NCBI GenBank assembly: GCA_015075175.1 | Contig: JABTUV010000002.1 | Location: forward strand, 248,001 to 312,000 | DNA: 64,000 nt | Reading direction: 5' to 3' | DNA from: a bacterium | Lineage (GTDB): Bacteria; Hinthialibacterota; Hinthialibacteria; H5-UNCL2 | Shown here: positions 60,411 to 64,000 of the stretch, piece after piece | Layout of the letters: each line of letters opens with the position of its first letter | How positions within the stretch are numbered: the first letter of the stretch is position 1 | The notes under the pieces: model-generated | The model's database searches: none | Told to the model about the DNA's origin: nothing | What the model saw: the letters and a program-made list of their open reading frames with translations, nothing else | Made by a program: the position numbers and the translations under genes

Positions 60411-61331
60411 GTGCAGCGCGAACTACTCATGAGCCGGTGGGTTTTTGCACTACTCCTGGCGGGAATGCTTCTCCTGCCACTGCCGGGAGCGGTCGCGCAG
60501 GCGAAGAAGCCGGTCATCGGCATCACGCTGCTGACGCGCGACAAGTTCTACACCGACCTGGAGACGGGCTTCAAGACCGAGGCGGCCGCGCGCGGTTACG
60601 AGCTGCGCGTGGTCTCCGGCGAAAAAGACCCCAACAAGCAAGCGGACCAAGTCGATGATTTTCTCACACAGAAGGTGGACGCGATCGTCATCTGCCCGTG
60701 CGATACCAAGAGCATCGTGCCGTCGGTCGAAAAAGCCAACGCGGCGGGCATCCCGGTATTTACCGCCGACATCGCCGCCGGCGGCGGCAAGGTGGTCTGC
60801 CACGTGGCCAGCGACAACCTGGCCGGCGGCCAGAAGGCGGGCGAGGCCATGGTCGAGGCCCTCGGCGGCAAGGGCAAGATCATCATTCTCTCCCATCCCA
60901 ACGTCACCTCCGTGCGCGATCGCGTCAAAGGCTTCAAGCAGGTCGTCGCCCGGCATCCCGAGATGGAGATTCTGCAGGAAGTGCCTTCCGAAGGCGACCG
61001 GGAGAAAAGCCAGCGCGCCATGGAGGACATGCTGCAGAAAGACCAGCAGATCGACGGCGTCTTCGGCATCAACGACAGTTGCGCCATCGGCGCGCTCCTG
61101 TCGGTGCGCGCCGCGGGCAAGGTGGGTCAGATTAAGATCGTCGGCTACGACGGCATCCCCGAGGCGCGCGAGCTGATCAAGAAGAACGAGATTTACGATT
61201 CGACCATTCAGTTTCCGGACAAGATCGGCAAGGCGACCATCGGCGCGATCGCGGATTATTTCGCGGGCAAGGAGGTTCCGGCGAGTATCGCGGTCGAATG
61301 CGGCCGCGTGCGCAGCGAGATGCCGCGTTAG
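60411..61331 (+). CDS. Periplasmic sugar-binding protein, ribose/galactose (type 1) ABC family
   Basis: GTG at 60411 with GGGGAGG 5 nt upstream; signal peptide SRWVFALLLAGMLLLPLPGAVA. The mature protein (KKPVIGITLLTRDKFYTDLE) is a classic RbsB-like fold: DPNKQADQVDDFLTQKVDAI, VICPCDTKSIVPSVEKANAA, GIPVFTADIAAGG, SHPNVTSVRDRVKGFKQ, GVFGINDSCAIGALLSVRAA. It delivers a sugar or polyol to the membrane transporter. The ATPase gene follows after about 120 bp of AT-rich repeat sequence. The specific ligand cannot be told. Confidence 0.9.
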   Translation: MQRELLMSRWVFALLLAGMLLLPLPGAVAQAKKPVIGITLLTRDKFYTDLETGFKTEAAARGYELRVVSGEKDPNKQADQVDDFLTQKVDAIVICPCDTKSIVPSVEKANAAGIPVFTADIAAGGGKVVCHVASDNLAGGQKAGEAMVEALGGKGKIIILSHPNVTSVRDRVKGFKQVVARHPEMEILQEVPSEGDREKSQRAMEDMLQKDQQIDGVFGINDSCAIGALLSVRAAGKVGQIKIVGYDGIPEARELIKKNEIYDSTIQFPDKIGKATIGAIADYFAGKEVPASIAVECGRVRSEMPR

Positions 61332-61364
61332 GGTGGGTTCCTCCCACCACCGCGCGTGCTCGGA

Positions 61365-61455
61365 CTCTTAATCGTAATCGAGAATCGATCACGACTAACG
61401 AGCACGAGCAAGATTACGAATTACGACCAAGATATACGATTACGAAGTACGATTG
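61365..61455. repeat. AT-rich CGTAATCG/ATTACGA repeat between binding protein and ATPase genes
   Basis: Irregular repeats of ATTACGA, TAATCG and GATTACGAA fill 90 bp; a related block (CGTAATTCGTAATCGATCC) lies at 62963-63010 on the far side of the ATPase gene. The base composition is unlike the flanking genes. Confidence 0.6.
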
Positions 61456-62958
61456 CGAGCGCGCCCGGTGGTCCAACCATTCCTTCTCTCCATGCGCGGA
61501 ATAACCAAGCGTTATCCCGGCGTGGAGGCTCTCAAAGGCGTCAATCTGGAAATCCTGCCCGGCGAAGTGCACGCGCTGGTCGGGGAAAACGGCGCCGGCA
61601 AGTCCACGCTCATGAAACTCCTGGTCGGCGCGGACCGCGCCGACGCGGGCGAGATCGTCTTCAACGGCCGGGTTCTCGCCGGCCACACCACGCGCGATGC
61701 CCGCAGGGCCGGCATCGGCATCATCTATCAAGAGTTCAACCTGATTCCGTTTCTCTCGGCGGTCGATAACATCTTCCTGGGCAAGGAGCGGACCCGCAAC
61801 GCCTTCGGCTTCGTGGACAGCCGCCGGCAACGGAAGGAAGCGGCGGAACTGCTTTCCAGCCTGGGCATCGAGATCGACCTGGACGTGCCGGTCAAATACC
61901 TTTCGGTCGCGCAGAAGCAGCTGGTCGAGATCGCCAAGGCCCTTTCCGAGCAATCCATCCTTCTGGCCATGGACGAACCCAGCGCTACGTTGACCACGCG
62001 GGAACTCGACAAGCTCTTCGAGATCATCCGCCGCCTGAAGGCGCAGGGTATCTCCGTCATCTACATCTCGCACCGACTGGAGGAGGTTTTTGAAATCTGC
62101 GACCGAGTGACGGTGTTCCGCGACGGGATGGGTGTGGCGACGCGCCCGGTGTGCGAAGTCAATCGGGAATGGTTGATCGAGCGCATGGTCGGGCGCAGCC
62201 TGTCGGAGGAATTTCCCAAGGTGGAAACTCCGGTCGGCGAGGAGCTCTTGCGCGTGAAAGGTCTGTCGCGGGCGGGCGCGTTCAGAGACGTCAGCTTCTC
62301 GCTGTATCGCGGAGAAATCCTCGCCCTCACGGGGCTGGTGGGCTCAGGCCGGACGGAGGTCGCGCGGGCCATCTTCGGCGCCGATCCGCCGGACGCCGGG
62401 CAAGTCTATTTCAAGGGCAGGCCGGTGCGTTTCGCCAGCCCCGCCGAAGCGACGGTAGCGGGACTGGCCCTCCTCACCGAGGACCGCAAGAGCCAGGGTC
62501 TCGTTTTGGGCATGACAGTCCGGGAGAACGTCACCCTCTCCAACCTGGCGGCGCTGGCCACGGCCGGTTTCGTGCGGCGGAAGGAGGAGCGCGCCGTCGT
62601 GGATCGCTGCATCGTCGAGCTCTTCATCCGCACTCCCAGCCGCGAACAGACGGTCAAGCATCTCTCGGGCGGCAATCAGCAGAAGGTCGTGGTCGCGCGC
62701 TGGCTGCTGTCGGAGGCGGAGCTCCTTATCTTCGACGAGCCCACGCGCGGCATCGACGTGGGCGCCAAGGCCGAAATCTATCATCTGATGAACCGCCTCT
62801 TGGCGGCGGGCAAGGGTATTCTGATGATCAGCTCGGAGCTGCCGGAGGTGCTGGGCATGGCGGACCGGATCGCGGTCATGCGCGAGGGCCGCCTGGCGGG
62901 CATCCTGCCGCGCGCCGAGGCGACGCAGGAGAGAATCATGCGTCTGGCCGTGGCATGA
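61453..62958 (+). CDS. Sugar ABC transporter ATP-binding protein (RbsA/MglA type)
   Basis: 501 residues with two ATPase domains. First copy: Walker A VGENGAGKSTLMKLL, Q-loop YQEFNLIP, LSVAQKQLVEIAKAL, Walker B LLAMDEPSATL. Second copy: degenerate P-loop LTGLVGSGRTEVARA, signature LSGGNQQKVVVARWL and Walker B LLIFDEPTRGIDVG. This arrangement is typical of ribose, galactose and xylose importers. The start could be TTG 61453, GTG 61468 or ATG 61492; none has a good ribosome site. The usual permease gene is not next in line: the following gene is convergent. Confidence 0.9.
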   Translation: MRARPVVQPFLLSMRGITKRYPGVEALKGVNLEILPGEVHALVGENGAGKSTLMKLLVGADRADAGEIVFNGRVLAGHTTRDARRAGIGIIYQEFNLIPFLSAVDNIFLGKERTRNAFGFVDSRRQRKEAAELLSSLGIEIDLDVPVKYLSVAQKQLVEIAKALSEQSILLAMDEPSATLTTRELDKLFEIIRRLKAQGISVIYISHRLEEVFEICDRVTVFRDGMGVATRPVCEVNREWLIERMVGRSLSEEFPKVETPVGEELLRVKGLSRAGAFRDVSFSLYRGEILALTGLVGSGRTEVARAIFGADPPDAGQVYFKGRPVRFASPAEATVAGLALLTEDRKSQGLVLGMTVRENVTLSNLAALATAGFVRRKEERAVVDRCIVELFIRTPSREQTVKHLSGGNQQKVVVARWLLSEAELLIFDEPTRGIDVGAKAEIYHLMNRLLAAGKGILMISSELPEVLGMADRIAVMREGRLAGILPRAEATQERIMRLAVA

Positions 62959-63989
62959 TCAATTCGTAGCCGTAACTCGTAATTCGTAATCGATCCTCGA
63001 TTAAGAACCACGAGCATGAGCACACCCCGCGCACCCCTCGAAACCGTCCTCCGCTCCAACTCGCGCACGGACTCGGCCAGCTCTCGGTTGATGGGAACAG
63101 GCAGGCCGTGCTTCTCCGCCAGCTTCACGATGGCGCCCGAGAGCGCGTCGATTTCAGTGGGTTTGCCGGCCTCGACCGCCTGCAACATGCTGGAGCGATG
63201 CGCGGCGGTGGGAGGGATTTCCTCCTCCAGAAAATGCCACCAGTAGCTCTCCGCGTCGTGAAAGAGCATCTCGACGCCTTCCGCCGCGGCCACGCGGTAC
63301 ACCTCCTCCACGACCTGCCGCATCCGCGCGCGCGTTTCCGGGTTCTCCGCCAACTGGCCGTAAGTGCATTGTCGCAACGCCGAAAGCGGATTCAGTGCGC
63401 AGTTGTAGAGGACTTTGGCCCAGATGTAGGCGCGGATGCGGTCGGTGGTCCGGCAGGGGATGCGGGCGCGGTCGATGGCGTCCGCCAGCGCCGAGAGGCG
63501 CTTCGAGGGAGCGCCTTCGGGCCAGGGACCCAGCATGACGGGGGCGGCGCAGACCGTGATGCGGACCGCGCCCGGACGAGGCAGCATGGCGCCGAAGATG
63601 ACCCGCCCACCGACCACCCGCCGCCGCCCGAAACGCGCCTCCAGAATCTCGCAGTTGCCCAGTCCATTCTGAAGCGAGACGAACCATGTATCCTCGTCGG
63701 CAAAGCGCGCCGCCGCATGGGCCGCGATTTCGGTAGCGTAACTCTTAACCGCTAGGAGGATCGCCGAGGGCGCGGGTCCTGGCCAGGGCTCTCCTTCTCC
63801 AAGCGTCGCAACAGAGACGCCGGCATGGTCCCCCCAGATGCCCTCCAAGTCCAATCCGCCCCGCCGGACAGCCTCCCAGTGCGGACCCCGGCCGTAGAGC
63901 ACGACGGGCGACCCGGCGCGCGCCAGGAAGCCGGCGAAAGCGCTCCCGATGGCGCCGGCTCCGAAGACCAATATCGACCTTGAATCCAT
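62781..63989 (-). CDS. Ketopantoate-reductase-like (ApbA/PanE family) dehydrogenase; 3' end runs into the ATPase gene
   Basis: ATG at 63989 opens a Rossmann domain SRSILVFGAGAIGSAFAGFL with ILLAVKSYATEIAAH and SLQNGLGNCEILEARFGRRR; the C-terminal helical domain has AYIWAKVLYNCALNPLSALR and LQAVEAGKPTEIDALSGAIV, ending near GLPVPINRELAESVRELERR. Such enzymes reduce 2-oxo acids such as ketopantoate with NADPH. Family members end about here (roughly residue 310), but this frame continues through the AT-rich repeat and about 180 bp antisense to the ATPase gene. The final ~90 residues are therefore probably not native; the stop may have been lost by repeat insertion or indel. Confidence 0.8.
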   Translation of the reverse strand: MDSRSILVFGAGAIGSAFAGFLARAGSPVVLYGRGPHWEAVRRGGLDLEGIWGDHAGVSVATLGEGEPWPGPAPSAILLAVKSYATEIAAHAAARFADEDTWFVSLQNGLGNCEILEARFGRRRVVGGRVIFGAMLPRPGAVRITVCAAPVMLGPWPEGAPSKRLSALADAIDRARIPCRTTDRIRAYIWAKVLYNCALNPLSALRQCTYGQLAENPETRARMRQVVEEVYRVAAAEGVEMLFHDAESYWWHFLEEEIPPTAAHRSSMLQAVEAGKPTEIDALSGAIVKLAEKHGLPVPINRELAESVRELERRTVSRGARGVLMLVVLNRGSITNYELRLRIDHATARRMILSCVASARGRMPARRPSRMTAIRSAMPSTSGSSELIIRIPLPAAKRRFIR

Positions 63990-64000
63990 GGTGATTTGTT

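Overview
The window is a GC-rich bacterial chromosome segment. No rRNA, tRNA or single-copy phylogenetic marker was recognised, so taxonomy is inference. Secreted right-handed beta-helix proteins with long Pro-Thr linkers, a dockerin-terminated metalloprotease, a type II-secretion-like prepilin of the IELLIVVAIISILAAIAVPNF type, and abundant short palindromic repeats fit an uncultured polysaccharide- or protein-degrading lineage such as Sumerlaeota (BRC1), Hydrogenedentota or a relative (low to moderate confidence). Clusters of single-base frame breaks in otherwise well-conserved genes suggest a draft genome with residual indel errors.

Layout. 1-8.3 kb (minus strand): a Tm-1-like pair (TIM-barrel PEP-hydrolase-like protein and UPF0261 protein), a frameshifted GH105 unsaturated glycuronyl hydrolase, a DeoR repressor and a 1067-residue secreted protein of unknown family. 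8.8-14.1 kb: a badly frame-broken exported protein, a small membrane protein, an AsmA-like protein, a DJ-1/PfpI protein and a metallophosphoesterase. 14.3-16.1 kb: a TAT-exported Gfo/Idh/MocA oxidoreductase preceded on its own strand by a ~250-nt structured, terminator-ended RNA candidate. 16.3-23.3 kb: two paralogous secreted beta-helix proteins sharing a repeated C-terminal module. 23.4-26.9 kb (minus): an RtcB-like ligase interrupted by palindromic repeats, an unknown protein, an HPr-kinase-like P-loop protein, and an antitoxin-like gene next to a PIN toxin remnant. 26.9-33.4 kb: glycosyltransferase, M48 lipoprotein protease, DtxR and Fur metal regulators, M14 carboxypeptidase, alpha/beta hydrolase. 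34-46.9 kb: metzincin protease, beta-propeller glycosidase-like protein, two more beta-helix proteins, a pilin-like protein, a beta-lactamase-fold hydrolase and a desaturase-Rieske-reductase fusion. 47-59 kb (mostly minus): HEPN/MNT pair, a four-gene operon (peptide-binding protein, S9 peptidase, URO-D-like protein, esterase), a papain-like protease, and a large dockerin metalloprotease. 59.2-64 kb: tandem PRC-barrel protein, ribose-type binding protein and ATPase, and a ketopantoate-reductase-like gene.

How it fits together. Most products are exported and hydrolytic. A perfect palindrome, TGGTATTACCA, and close variants lie upstream of the propeller glycosidase, the third beta-helix gene, the pilin, the peptide-binding operon and the papain-like protease, which suggests one regulon under a GntR/FadR-type regulator encoded outside the window. 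The intergenic space is filled with at least five families of palindromic repeats. One of them, the CTCGATACG...CTACTCGAG family, has inner stems that differ between copies yet remain complementary, as expected of an element maintained for its structure.
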